Shown: positions 1-11,818 of the stretch, in pieces
How the letters are laid out: each line of letters opens with the position of its first letter
Position numbering within the stretch: position 1 is the stretch's first letter
Source: Avena insularis
Lineage: Eukaryota; Streptophyta; Magnoliopsida; Poales; Poaceae
Length of the DNA: 64,000 nucleotides
NCBI GenBank assembly: GCA_023614405.1
Contig: CM042685.1
Location: forward strand, 186,654,257 to 186,718,256
Direction of reading: 5' to 3'
The notes under the pieces: generated by a model
The model's input: the letters and a program-made list of their open reading frames with translations, nothing else
Told to the model about the DNA's origin: nothing
The model's database searches: none
Position numbers and translations under genes: made by a program

Positions 1-2
1 CT

Positions 3-1481
3 GTCTACGAGGAAGTCAAGCGTCTTAACCTTGAAGTACTTCCTCATGGATTCCTTGCTAACCTTGAAATAAAATCTTCTCTGGAGGAACAAATCAAGGA
101 AGCTCAAAAGCAAGATGATGAAGTTACCAAGATCAAAGAACGTGTTGCAAGCGGTGAAGCTAAATGTTTCTCCGTCAATGATCAAGGTATCCTATACTTC
201 AGTAACCGGCTAGTGGTTCCAAACAGTCGGAAAATCAAAGATCTAATCCTACTAGAAGCTCATGAATCCCCTCTGTCCATCCATCCTGGTGGTACCAAGA
301 TGTACCGAGATCTCTGTCAAAGATTCTGGTGGAGTGGAATGAAACCAGAAATCGCTCGCTTTGTTGCAGAGTGTGACGTTTGTCGTCGTGTGAAGGCTGA
401 ACACCAAAGGCCTGCTGGACTTCTACAACCATTGAAAATACCTGAGTGGAGATGGGATGAAATTGGTATGGATTTCATTACTGGACTCCCAAAGACACAA
501 TCTGGACATGATGCCATATGGGTAGTTATTGATCGACTATCCAAAGTTGCCCACTTCCTTGTTGTTTGGGAAAGCATTACTGCAAGCCAGTTGGTAGAGC
601 TATATGTATCCCGGATCGTCGTTCTTCATGGTGTTCCCAAGAAGATCATATCTGATCGTGGAAGCTTGTTCACTTCCAAATTCTGGGCTAGTATCCAACA
701 AGCAATGGGAACTCAAGTTTCCTTCAGTACAGCTTATCATCCTAAAACCGGTGGTCAGACCGAAAGAGTGAATCAAATTCTTCAAGACATGCTCCGAGCG
801 TGTGTCATATCCTTTGGAAAGAATTGGGAGAAATGTCTTCCTTTTGCGGAGTTCTCCTATAACAACAGTTTTCAATCCAGTTTGGGCATGGCACCTTTCC
901 AATTCCTGTATGGGAGAACATGCCGAACACCGCTGAACTAGACAGAAACCGGCGAAAGACAATTCTTTGGTACGAACATGATCCAAGAAGCATAAGATCA
1001 AGTTCGCATAATTCGAGAGCGTCTGAAGGCCGCTCAATCTCGTTAGAAGACTAACTATGATCGTCATCATCTTGATGTTCATTATGAAGTTGGTGATCAA
1101 GTTTACCTCCGGGTCACTCCTCTGAAGGGTGTCCATCGATTCGGTATCAAAGGCAAATTGGCTCCTCGCTATGTTGGTCCCTTTTGCATTCTCTCCAAGT
1201 GGGGTGAGCTTGCCTACCAATTGGATCTACCTTCATCTTTTCCAGAGGTTCATGATGTTTTTCATGTGTCTCAACTCAACCGTTGCTTCAAAGATCTCAT
1301 TCGTGGTGTGGACCATGAAACTTTGGATCTCCAAGATGATCTAACCTACCGAGAATACCCTGTTCGTATTCTTGATGAAACCGAGAGTAAGACTCGTCGC
1401 CAAACCATCAAGTTCCTGAAAGTTCAATGGTATCATCACTCTGAGTCAGAAGCAACGTGGGAACGCGAAGATCGTCTTTGA
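3..1481 (+). pseudogene. Ty3/gypsy pol 3' part (integrase to end), three in-frame stops
   Basis: The reading frame is open from base 3 and enters from outside the window. It shows the H2C2 integrase zinc finger (HPGG near 280, paired CDVC near 372), then an rve core whose acidic residues can be placed: D in VVIDRLSK, D in SDRGSLF, and E in GGQTERVNQ. The frame is broken by TAG at 939-941 (where family members have Trp), TAA at 993-995 and TAG at 1044-1046. It then runs open through the basic linker and a C-terminal region ending in a chromodomain-like WERED motif, with TGA at 1479-1481. Integrase normally joins element cDNA to the chromosome; this copy cannot make a full one. RT and gag lie to the left of the window. 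The gypsy identity is secure from the Pol order and motifs; the subfamily is not assigned. Confidence 0.93.
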
Positions 1482-1551
1482 TCTGAGTACCCTGCCTTCT
1501 TTTCTAAAACTTAGGAATCTCGGGTCGAGATTCTTGTAAGTGGGGTAGAGC

Positions 1552-4500
1552 TGTAACATACCACCCTTTTGTGTAATATAAATAATATATGTTTGAGCAT
1601 TTCATGCATGCATAACACTTGCACTTTGGTTTAATCAAGAAATAACCAACAAAACCCTAAACCCTAACTCCCCTCTCTATTTGAAACATTCATCTGGTTT
1701 TAAAAAAATATTTGGAAAGGAACACAAAATGCATGGAGCCAAATCAGTACCAAGAGCCCTTAGTGTTTTCAGCTATATTACAAAAGTTTCTATGATTTGA
1801 AATTATTCAAAACAGATTTGAAATTCAAAATATAAAAGGAAATTAGAAAAACAGAAAAGAAAAAGGTTTCCTGGAAATAAAACAGGTTTCTAACCTATTT
1901 GGGCCGCAACCCACCTCTCTTCTCTCTCTCTGCAGCCAAGTGTAGCACCATCGGCCCATTCTTCGCCATCTTCTTCTTTTCTTCTTCCCGAGTCATGGCA
2001 AAGCCGGCTCGGCAACGCCTTATGCCGATTCGCTGACGCTGTGATGCACGCCGCCGCCTGCGAGGATGAGGATAAGGACCGCCGCATCGAGCTCTTCCTC
2101 CCCATACCCATCTCACTCTCTCTCGTGGCCTCTGTGGCTTTTTCCCAAAACTCGACGGAACCCTAAGCCTCGGGATCCGCCGTGCCCCGCCATTCCCGAC
2201 CACCCCCTCGCCATCTGAGACCGCTGCCGGCTTCACCTCGCCACGCTAATCATTCCTGCCAAAGGAATCGACTAGAGACGCACGAAATTGTCGCCATCGA
2301 CTTCACCTTCGAAGCTTCGCCACGCTTCTTCGTCCGATTCCGCCGCCAGACCGCTTCGTGTCATTACCACCATCGCCAGTGGTGAGCTACGGTTCTCGCA
2401 CTCCTCCTGCCTCTCCTCTTGCTCCTCGCATCCTCCCACTGCACCGCCGCCACCGCCATCTCCCGCTGTCAGACGCTCGCCTCCATGACCATTTTCTGGC
2501 GGCGCCACCATGGTTCGACTCGCCTTGTTCCCCTCTTCCCAATGCCCACCACCGCAGCCTCTCGTGTGCGCTCAATCGCCAGCTCCATCGTCGATCTGAG
2601 AGCAAGCCATTGATGATGTCAGCATGACATCATCCTGATGTCATATTTCCTTTTTATTTTCTTTTAAATGATTTCTGTAATTAATAAATATATGACAGGT
2701 GGGCCCTGCCTGTCAGGATTTTATTATTTTCTATAAATATTTTCTGAAATGATTAAAAGTCTGTCATGTGGGCCCAAGTTTGGAAATTATTTCAAATATT
2801 CCAAAAATGATTTAAAATGAATTAAAATTTGGGAAATTCATAACTAATTCATTTTAAATCAGAAAAATACAAATAATATACCAAAATGATCAGAAAAATT
2901 AAACCTATCCAACTAAGCTATAACCATACATTGTTAACCAACTTTGATGGTAAGTTTAATTAGAAGAACCAATTGAACCCTTGAGGTGTTTCTGATGATT
3001 CCCCTGTTTTAGGGTTTGGACATCTCGGACCCCCTTTAAAGTGACCAAGCATGTTTTAGGGTTCAATTCAACGCTATTCAACTTGTAATATCATCCATAT
3101 TGTATGAGCATTGCACATGCCATGTGTTGAGTGTTGTTTTCTCTTTTCCGGTGAATGGTTCTCGTGAATAGGAACCGAACCCGAAGCTGAAGTCAACGTC
3201 ACTGAAGAGCAGTAACAGTCCAACAACGGACAAGGCAAGCGAAGCCCCACTCATACATATGAATCCTATGATTACAAAGTATTTCATTTTCGTCATATTC
3301 ATTCGGTTCAACTGTCTTTTATCAATAGATAGAGTAAACCTATCTGATGCATGTTTTCCTTTGTGAACTATATTACCTGATCCACCACTCCTAGCATAAC
3401 TAGGGTTCGGCTTATGAGCGTCGCTAGTGCCACAGCTCAGTCAAGCTTAGCCATGCTTAAGTGGTCTAATGTTGATCATTCATGTGATGCACCGGAGATG
3501 CGAATGAATCTAGTATGGTAGGATGTTGTGATGTGATCAGATATGAATGATAAACATGCTAAGGCTTGTATGGGAGGCCACGTGGGTTGTGGTTTTTGTA
3601 GTCCCATAATTGCCACCCTTAGGACCTGATGTTCTCGCCTCTTGAACCAAGACGAGTGTACAACCACACGGGGGCCTGGAAACCCCCTCGACTCACTAAC
3701 TTGCCTAGTAGATTCCATGAGTCACATAGTTTGGGCTTTCCATTAGACATACACATCTTGGTTGTTCTAGAATGGAGGTGAAGGAGGTGCATTCATAATA
3801 GGTAGGTAAGCATGGCCGGGAACAAGAGATGCCCGGCATCCGTAATCTTGAACCCCGCACATATAATTAGGGACCGACTTCGGGATTTGACCCGTTATGG
3901 CAGCATCTCCCTAGTGCGTGACTCATGGTCTCGGCGAAAGCAAGGTAAAGGTCGTGGTTAACCACTCTCTGCCGGCCTTCCAAGGAAGAGGGCTAATAAT
4001 TTGGCATTAAGAATCGGTTCGTACGTGTGGGTAAAGTTGTGCACCCCTGAAGGGTTATTAATCTTTTCGAAAAGCCGTGTCCATGGTTATGGACGACTTG
4101 GGAATGGATTCTGTGATCATAGAGAACTATAACCAAATGTTAAAACTTGTCAACTAATGTAAGATCCGGAGTACTTCCTCGGGGTTGTTTGAGGGGGTAG
4201 TCCGGGAAGACAGGTTCAGTTGATGATGATATTTGGTGGATATCAAAGATGATTTTAAGAGCTAGAGTTGAAGTCTTCTTATCCCCTTTTGAAAATGATC
4301 TGACTAGACGAGTTTCTTATCCCTCTTGTTTTGAAAACAAAAGATGGCTTTATGCAAAATAACTCCACTAGCCATAAGTCTTGCGGAGTACACCCTGTAC
4401 TCAGCCTTGCTTCCTTGATGTTTTCTACAGATGATGCTACTCCAACTGAAGGTGGTTTCTATGTCGAAGTTGACGAGTAGTCGGGGTTCCCGGGCAGCAG

Positions 4501-4787
4501 CCTAGGATCTATGGAAGGGTCGCTACTTCTGTTATGGCCTCTTAGGCCCATTGCTAAGTTTGTTGTTTAGAACAACTTGTTTGCTTCCGTTGTTTGATGA
4601 AATGATGGGTCTGTGACCCCTGGCTTGTATGACTGGTTTGTAACTCTCTTAAGAGTTTACCTTATTAATGTATGGTTTGTATGTTCTGTAATGTTATCGA
4701 TCTTTCCCTGCGCGTTTTGGAATTTAGGTTAGGATTATATCAGATGAGGATCTGGTATTTGTCTAGCCCTGATCCCGGGTCGTGACA
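1552..4787 (+). mobile_element. 3' LTR of the left-edge Ty3/gypsy element
   Basis: This starts TGTAACATACC directly after a purine-rich tract (AGTGGGGTAGAGC, 1539-1551), which fits a polypurine tract, about 70 bp past the integrase stop. It ends GGGTCGTGACA at 4787, giving TG...CA ends and a length of about 3.24 kb. A GC-rich, CT-repeat segment at about 1910-2610 gives several chance ORFs and is read here as the LTR leader or promoter region, not a host gene. The remaining stretch (2640-4780) is AT-rich and shows no gene. The right flank is TATAT (4788-4792); the matching left target repeat is outside the window, so the right boundary rests on the LTR end motif only. Confidence 0.8.
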
Positions 4788-5134
4788 TATATGCACCGTC
4801 AGTTCTACGTTGCACTACAGTTGCTAGATAGTGTTATCGGCTAAACCAAGTAAACCTATTTGACCCGACACGTGGGTTAATTAACAAATGACACCAAAAC
4901 TGAAACGCCAGCTAAAAGCCCATTTGAAATCGCACGGTACGTTAACGCATCCATAATCACTAGTTAACCTAAGCATACCAACGGATTGCCATAGAAAACA
5001 ATCTATCAATGTTTAGACCTAGCAGCTAGGTAACAATATAAGCACATGCACACACAACAATTCCCAAAGCAGGCAAGCAATAGAGCCAAGCACGTCTGGA
5101 GTCAGTAACACACAGAGAGAGAGAAGACAAGCTA
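4788..5134 (+). promoter_or_regulatory. Upstream region of kiwellin copy 1
   Basis: These 347 bp between the gypsy LTR and the kiwellin start codon contain a CACGTG G-box at 4869-4874 within GACACGTGGG, an ABRE-like context. The tract just before the ATG (5108-5125) is a short GA repeat typical of a plant 5' leader. No clear TATA box was identified. All sequence further upstream has been displaced by the LTR element. Confidence 0.5.
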
Positions 5135-5715
5135 ATGAAAGCTAAAATGGTCACCATCAGATCTCTAGCCACCATGGTCGTCTTCCTCCTGGTCGCGCTC
5201 TCCACGTCCCACATTGCCTCTTCCCTTAGCATCGGCCTCGGTGTCTGCCGTGCCAGTGGATATCTCCCGGGCAAGGCCGGCCACTGTGAGAAGAGCAATG
5301 ATCTAGACTGTTGCGAGGACGTTAAGAGGTACCCACAGTACCAGTGCTCACCGCCTGTCACTGCAACCACCAAGGCCGTCCTCACCCTCAACAGCTTCGA
5401 GAAGGGCAAGGATGGTGGTGGTCCATCGGAGTGTGATAACTCCTACCACAACGACAAGGAGTTGGTCGTAGCACTCTCCACCGGCTGGTTTGAGAACATG
5501 GCACGCTGCGGCCACCGATCAAGATCACTGCCAACAGCAAGTCCGTGTATGCTAAGGTGGTGGACGAGTGTGACTATGTGTATGGCTGTGACGACAAGCA
5601 CAACCACGAGCCGCCATGCGCCAAAAACATTGTCGACGCCTCACCAGCGGTGTGGAACGCCCTAGGGCTCAACCAGAACGTCGGTATGGAGGATATCATC
5701 TGGTCACAGGATTAA
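5135..5715 (+). pseudogene. Kiwellin / ripening-related protein, copy 1, single frameshift
   Basis: This is a single-exon gene for a small secreted cysteine-rich protein of the kiwellin family (apoplastic; one maize member is known to bind a fungal chorismate mutase effector). Residues 1-30 form a signal peptide (basic start, then VVFLLVALS). Family signatures follow: C-x-ASGYLPGKAGHC, DLDCC, YPQYQCSPP, LTLNSF, GGGPSECDNSYH and ALSTGWF. At about 5508-5520, just after ARCGH, the frame shifts. The alternative frame carries the expected remainder ([28 protein letters not shown]) and ends IIWSQD at TAA 5713-5715. The total of 581 nt is one base short of 194 codons, so one base is lost. A second ATG at 5147 is an alternative start. 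Frame use before and after the break still looks protein-like, so it is either a recent pseudogene or a sequence error. Confidence 0.88.
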
Positions 5716-6070
5716 ACAGGTAACTGCATAGCAGGCATGCAAGATACTGAGAGATAAAACATGTACAGAGTTATAACAGAAAGATACATTGTTCATGTAA
5801 ATATGATGTCGTTTGAATATATAATTTGCACTGAATAATTTAGACCTACTTCTAATATGTCCTCAGAAAGGATGGATTACACAGATACTATGTCTCCCTG
5901 ATTTTTGGGAAGTGCGTTCCACATAATCTAATGGACCGCTTTGCAATGCATGAACCCCAAACTTCCAATGCCTTTTCTTAAAATGGAATAATTGATAGCA
6001 TTTAGTACATGTACAAGACATCTTGAGTTGATAAAATGTGCAAGCACTCAAAATGGTCATACACAATAAC
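5716..6070. other. Kiwellin copy 1 3' flank, no gene
   Basis: AT-rich sequence after the stop. It holds a short stretch (about 5985-6015, GATAGCATTTAGTACATGTAC) also present in the duplicated promoter region at 36270 and 37223. It ends in ATAAC (6066-6070), the left target-site duplication of the copia element. No ORF with recognisable homology was seen. Confidence 0.6.
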
Positions 6071-6382
6071 TGATGGATAAGTATCTGTACTGTTGGTCTT
6101 TGTGGGGTCACAGCACACATGGTCCTTGGCAGTTAGGATAGAGCATCAAGGACATCAAGGACTGGCTGTTAGGATAGCATCCTTGAGTGCCTTTAGGGAA
6201 GCATCTTAGACTAGCATCTAGCATATGCTTGGCTGGTTAGCAGCCTATAAATATGTATCCCCAACCCCTATGGTTGGCATGGAATTTGTGTGTGAGTTTG
6301 TGCGAGAAATAAAACCATAAAATTGCCCCAAATCCTAGTGTCATCCTCTTCTTCAATGAGAGTAAATCTAGAGATCCTATCA
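6071..6382 (+). repeat. 5' LTR of the Ty1/copia element
   Basis: A 312 bp LTR running TGATGGATAAGT...GATCCTATCA, matching the 3' LTR at 34970-35283. I counted 16 substitutions plus one 2-bp indel between them by eye (about 5%). A TATA box CTATAAATA lies at 6245-6253. It is flanked on the left by ATAAC, identical to the repeat following the 3' LTR. Confidence 0.95.
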
Positions 6383-6951
6383 AGTGGTATCAGAGCAAGG
6401 TTGTCTTTTAGGCTGAGTGTTTCCTACTCATCCCCTTCACCGGGTGTGCAGCAGCCCCAGCGAGCAAGTGAAGCAGCTCAAGCTGTCCCTGGTGGCCTCT
6501 CCCTTCAAGGCAATGAAAGCGGGCTCGTTAGTAGCACTTCTCCTCCACGCACAATAGCCCCTAGCGGCCAGCCATGTCCCAAGGTCGCTCAGCACTCGGC
6601 TACCTCGGCGTGTGGCGCCGGCAGAGGCCGAGGCCGGCCAGAGGAGCGTGAGCGGGCAGCGGCAGCTGGCGGCAGCCAGGGGCATCAAGGCTGCAGAGGC
6701 GGAACTAGCAAGAGCCAGAGCGGAGGCGTAGCAGCAGCAAGATGAGGAGCATCACGCAAGCTTGACAGAGGTCCATGCTCTGCGCGGCAGCATCAGCGGC
6801 TCCATTTTAGGCGACAGCAGCGTCGACGCAGCCCACGAGCATACGACACGGTGGGTAGCCGAGCATGCCCAAGCACATGGCGGTGTCACTCCCGGAGGAG
6901 GCGAGCACTACGGTGGCACTCCCGGAGGAGGTGAGCACTACGGTGGCACTC
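6383..6951 (+). pseudogene. Copia leader and gag N-terminus, first fragment
   Basis: The internal region after the primer site includes a GC-rich stretch. From about 6884 it enters a 30-bp tandem repeat coding for Gly/Pro-rich decapeptides (GGTPGGGEHY type). The repeat is interrupted at 6951 by the insertion starting TGTAACACC at 6952 and continues at 13900. A stop interrupts the leader frame at 6743-6745, so no intact gag start could be assigned. Confidence 0.7.
6385..6396 (+). other. Copia primer-binding site (initiator Met tRNA type)
   Basis: TGGTATCAGAGC lies two bases after the 5' LTR. This is the standard complement of the 3' end of plant initiator methionine tRNA and marks the start of the internal domain and the plus orientation. 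Confidence 0.93.
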
Positions 6952-9900
6952 TGTAACACCCTCAGAATCGGCCCTATGCAAGTTTCAGCGATTCCCGCCA
7001 AACCCGCATAGAAACGATTCAAAGGTGCCCACCAGGCATTTTCATGCGGGTGGAAAACGAAGTAATACCATTACACAATAGTCCCCGATGGAACCCACAA
7101 AACAAATATATACGACAACGACTCCATGAGTTAAGAATATAGATATACAGTACAAAGATCCAAATCACCTTGGAAACGGTACAGCGTCCGAGTACAGACA
7201 ATATGCAAATTGAGCTAAGAGCCCTGAAGAATAACCAATGGCGTCCATAACCCTGCCCAGGCCAAGCCGGAGGGGTAACCCTGCTAACAACGTCGATCTC
7301 AAAACCTGCTTAAACAAAAGGGGTGCCGACAAAGGGCAAAGGAAAAAGAGAGCGGTCAAGATCGAGGCCAAGACACGGCGAGACTAGAATTCGGCGGTCC
7401 TCGCCTACATAGGTATGGTGGACTGAAGCGGCAGCGCAGCATGCACTAAACAACCTATAGAGACTCAATACAACTGGCGGCTATCAGATAGGGATAAGAA
7501 AGACCTATTTGGATCCAACCTGATCTACCACCAAGCATACCCATCCTGGTATTTCCCCCTCGAGACCAAACGAGGAAGTCAACCGAGGAACTCACACAGT
7601 TGGCAGTTTTATTCATTCCATTATAGTTGCGGTATTTACTAGTCAGATATAGATAGCATGAGTCATCCTGATATAATAAGCAGTGGGCAGTTTTAGTTAA
7701 CCATTCCATCGTAGTTGTAGTACTTACTAGTCAGATACATATAGCATGAGGCATCCCAAAACCCAGCAGTTGTTGGTACTTTTATTTAGCCATTCTGTTG
7801 TAGTTGCAATACTTACTAGTCAGATACAATGGTAACAAGTGACATCCCAAACCAGCAATTGTTGGCACTTTTATTTAGCCATTCCATTATAGTGAAGCTA
7901 ATTACTAGTCATTATAAAGTCAAATTTATAGCACTACTTTAGTTATAGTTGTCTATGATCGAGATACTGTGCTCCAAGTAGTCCATAACCGCGGACACGG
8001 CTTTCAGAAAGTTTTACCCTGCAGGGGGGCACAAATAGCAACACAAGCACGATCAACCTCGAGAAAAACCAAATGAAAACCCAACGAGGCATCACGACAG
8101 AGCAATTGCAAGATTCATATAAATTTCAGGGGGCCACCCCACCAAGCTACCCGCGACGAAGTTGGCCGGCTCCAAAACAGACACAGAGGTTTGTGCCAAT
8201 GGTCAGAAACGACTGGGAACCCGAAGTGTGACTGAGCTTGTCGACCGGAAACATTCCACATTTGTTCCTAACAAGACAAAGCACTACGCTAATCGTAAAT
8301 AAAGCAGTAAAGCATGTCATAGGTACATGATAGTAATAAAGCCCCAAACTACTTTGTGGCCCCAAGAAATAAATATGACTCAAGCTCTGGCTAGGGGGAT
8401 TCATGGTCCCACATGCGGATAGTGCGAATATTCAAAGAACAGGTATCAAGTACTCGGGGTCCTACGGGACACAAGTGGACGGTTAAAAACCAAATAACAT
8501 CTATTGCCCACCTGTGCCTCTGCATTATTTACCTACTTCAATTTTAGTTATTAAACGATAATTAAAGCCATGATCATCTCCAACATAAAGCATAACGCAT
8601 TTCTCCAACAACTGTGGTACTTGACGACACGCAACGGCACTTGAGCAAGCGACTACGAAACGCAAGTCCAACTATCTACCAAACAACAAGTAATAGGATG
8701 TGTCCAAGGCAATATAAGGCTGCAAGGGATACCACGGGTACGAAAACTAGAGCATCGCAACACAGATAGCAGTAGATCAACAGGAGGAAATAATGACTAG
8801 AAATGTAAGATAGGTAGAGACAGGGAGAATGCTCGCCTGAAAACATTGCCGAAGATTCATCCGAAGATCGGGGCGACACTCGCATCCACTCATCGGCCTA
8901 ATCCGTGAAGAAGCAAAGCACTAGAAGAAACACCGGATGCACTATTTAATTCTATGGCAAAAGATCGAGCATGATGCATGTATGATGTATGGCATGGCAA
9001 AGATGCGATGCAATTAGGCAATATTAAGCGGAACCGGGGTCCCGACAATTAATTATTAAGTTCATGTTGTTTAGATACCCCCAATTTAAATGTTGCATTA
9101 ACAAGGCAAAAGATAGCACCGGTTCGCTACACAAATTTAAATGGGGCCAATATAAAACTAGATTTGCCCACATATGAGCCTCATATTTAATTATTATGTG
9201 AATCGGCAGAAGCCCCCAAACCACATGATATGTGTGCAGGCATGACAATTCAATATGCAACAAGTATATATTATATATTATAAAAGTATTGGTCTCAGGA
9301 AAAGGGGCTCACATGGGGAACTTGGCGATCTTGGGTCAGGGGTTCGACGAGGTTCGGCTCGCCGGGATCGGTCTTCGCCCCAGAGTTCAGGGTCTTCGGG
9401 GACTTGGCATCCGTAAAGGGGACCTTGGCGCTCCGCGGTCTTCGGACACCGGGATGGAGAACTTGGCGTGCCATGAAGAATATCTTCATGTTCGGTGTTT
9501 CGGCCAACTGATCCGCATCAGAATTCTTCAGAGCCAGTATCATCGCCGTCGATGAGCTTGGGTTTGGACATCGGCGAAGACCTTGTCGAGAGTCTGATAT
9601 CGGGTACTCCACCATACCACAATGTTGCCATCGTCACGCTATCTTCACATCCATTCACCACACCATACCTCCTTACCAAGTCGAGATGAATTCGGGACAA
9701 ATAGTCACCACATCACCAACACCTCGGTACAACCACTGCACCAACAAAACACTAAGGAACTGAATTGCTACTGGTTCAGAGACGAACGGCAGGCGCCTGA
9801 CGCAGCAACATGAGGAGGATGAGCTTCCAGGCACGACCTGACGCGGCAGGGCGAGACATGGTCGGCAGGGCGCACGGGCTCCATGAGGAGGCGACCAATG

Positions 9901-10959
9901 CTGCTCTGGCAGAAGGAGGTCGACGTGTCCGGGAGTAACAAGGGGGCGAGGTCGACGCGAGGTGCCAGGAAGGTGACGTGGCGCGCGCGGGTGCGGAGGT
10001 GCTGGACGAGCTCGGGGACGACGCAGTGGGGGAAGGCCGGAGCCGCGAGGTAGGGCGGCGGTGACGCTTGGGCGGCACAGAGTCGCGGGCTCAGGAGAAA
10101 CGGAGGTTGGAGGTGACGCAGAGGAGAGACGAGGGCGACGGCGGCCGACGCGATGACGCGGGGAAGAGGCCAGTGACGGGCGAGCTCGAGGAGCAGGAAC
10201 GGCCCCGGCGGCGCTCATCGGGAGCAAGGGCGGCCAGGCAGGGTTGCAGAAGAGACGACGGAGACACGGTCACGCGGCCACGCGCGGGAGAGAAGAGGCA
10301 CAGCGGCCAGCGTGGGACGCGAGCGAGAGGAGAGGCGGGACCAGGGGAACCTGGAGGCGGCGGATCGGGGATTGAGCAGGGGAGGTTGCGGCACGATGGC
10401 CTCGCGAGGGGAGAGAGGTGGGTCCAGGAGCGGACAGCGAAGCGAGCGGGGGCTTCAGGATGGGCCCACGCCGGATGTGGGGCGATGCTGCAGGTGGGGT
10501 CGGGCTGAGCGGGGGCGCGGGTGTGTGCTGGGTGTGTCGCGTGTGTGGAGTGGGGTGGTACGCGGGGTGATGTGCGGCGGCGGATGAGGGAAAGAAAGGG
10601 AGGGCAGATGGGTAGAGATGCTAGGGTTTGGGGTAGGTTGGATTAGGGTTTTGCTCTGGTGGGGTAGTAGGTGGCCTGTTGGCTGGGCCTTTGGGCCTGG
10701 CCGACTGGGCTGCCTTCCCACTAACAAAATAGTTTTGTATTCATTATTTTTAAACAAAACATTTGTAAAAAGGTTTTAAACAAATAAAAGATCCAGACGG
10801 ATCTAGGGTTTCGATTTGAACAAAGCGAGGAATATCTAGAAAACAAAATAGGCTTTTGGGAAATAGTTTTAGGCGAATAAATGCATGATGATGTCATAAT
10901 GATGCACAGAATAAAAACAACATCGATTTTCTAGTAGTGGTTTTACCCGGGGTGCTACA
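6952..10959 (-). repeat. 3' LTR (minus orientation) of the non-autonomous element, full length
   Basis: A 4.0 kb LTR. It contains an imperfect tandem repeat (7603-7919, units of about 84-89 bp marked by TTACTAGTCAGATA) and a GC-rich block at about 9780-10600 that yields chance ORFs on both strands. Bases 8863-10794 have no counterpart in the other LTR. No host gene was recognised in it. Confidence 0.87.
7603..7919. repeat. Imperfect ~87 bp tandem repeat inside the LTR
   Basis: Three full and one partial unit start at 7603, 7687, 7776 and 7865. Each contains a CATTC-TTAGT block, TTACTAGTCAGATA and a CATCC block. The other LTR has the same array at 12469-12785. Confidence 0.8.
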
Positions 10960-11818
10960 ATTCGACACCACTAACAATGGATCTCGCCCTCGAGATCTGC
11001 CTCATGGTACGAGGAAGAAGACCGCCGGTCTGAATCTTCTCGCTTCATGTAGATCCTCGCGACACCACTAACAATGATTCTTGTTCTACCTTGAAATCGG
11101 CGACACCACCAACAAGGGGTCGTTGTTCATGTTTGTCAAGAAAACGCTCCGGTGAAACAACAGACGAAGGTATAGGTATCATAAGATAAGGCCACCACCA
11201 AATTCTGTGGAAGGAGTAAAGTGGCTTGATCCACCGATTCAATGCACAAGAGCGAATGATAAGAGTAGTCGGATGGTGATCAGTCCATCGCGCACCCAAA
11301 GCATTACTCTGCACATGAATAGGAGAATTATGCAACCAACTCTCGGAATTCAGACTGAAGATCTCGACAAGCAAGGTTCAGAAACAAAGGAGGGATGCAG
11401 ATACTCATGAGATCTGATGTAGATGATGTCGTCGCGTCGAAAAACACCGGAGGATAGAAAGAAAAAAAAATAGTGAATCTTCGGTCCACTGAAAAGGTAC
11501 AACAGATGAAAGATCCATCAGATAGCATGAAGACTAGTTGTCGAAGCACCGTTAACAAAGGATGGAAGTGAAACCCTGAAGGTACGATGGAAACCCAACC
11601 ACGGGAATTCCTGGACTCGAAGAAAATATAAGAGAGCAGATTCAAAGCACACAGAGGTAAGAGGAGAATAACATAGGGTGAGGAGTAAAAGCAGACCTAA
11701 TCAGATTTATTCAACCGATTTTTTTAAATAGTTTTGACACACTACAACGGCCATTAGCTAGGTTATCCTACAGGCTTGACCAGTGGGGTATCGTAACTGC
11801 TGAGCTCTGATACCACTC
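10960..11818 (-). other. Internal domain of the non-autonomous element, no retroviral proteins
   Basis: These 859 bp contain only short ORFs without recognised domains (the longest is about 109 codons, minus strand 11045-11374). The right end carries the primer site. The left end lacks a strong polypurine tract on the minus strand, so the priming of plus-strand DNA is unclear. Confidence 0.75.
11803..11815 (-). other. Primer-binding site of the non-autonomous element
   Basis: On the minus strand this reads TGGTATCAGAGCT, three bases from the LTR edge at 11819. It matches initiator Met tRNA and fixes the element as minus-strand. Confidence 0.9.

Noticed and set aside
1890..2627. Overlapping ORFs on both strands in a GC-rich block
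   Set aside because: They lie inside the 3' LTR of the left gypsy element, have no known domains, and mirror one another on opposite strands as expected for GC-rich non-coding DNA.
9673..10757. Arg/Pro-rich ORFs up to 184 codons
   Set aside because: GC-rich part of an LTR. Composition is low-complexity and no domain is recognised; the segment is deleted in the partner LTR.
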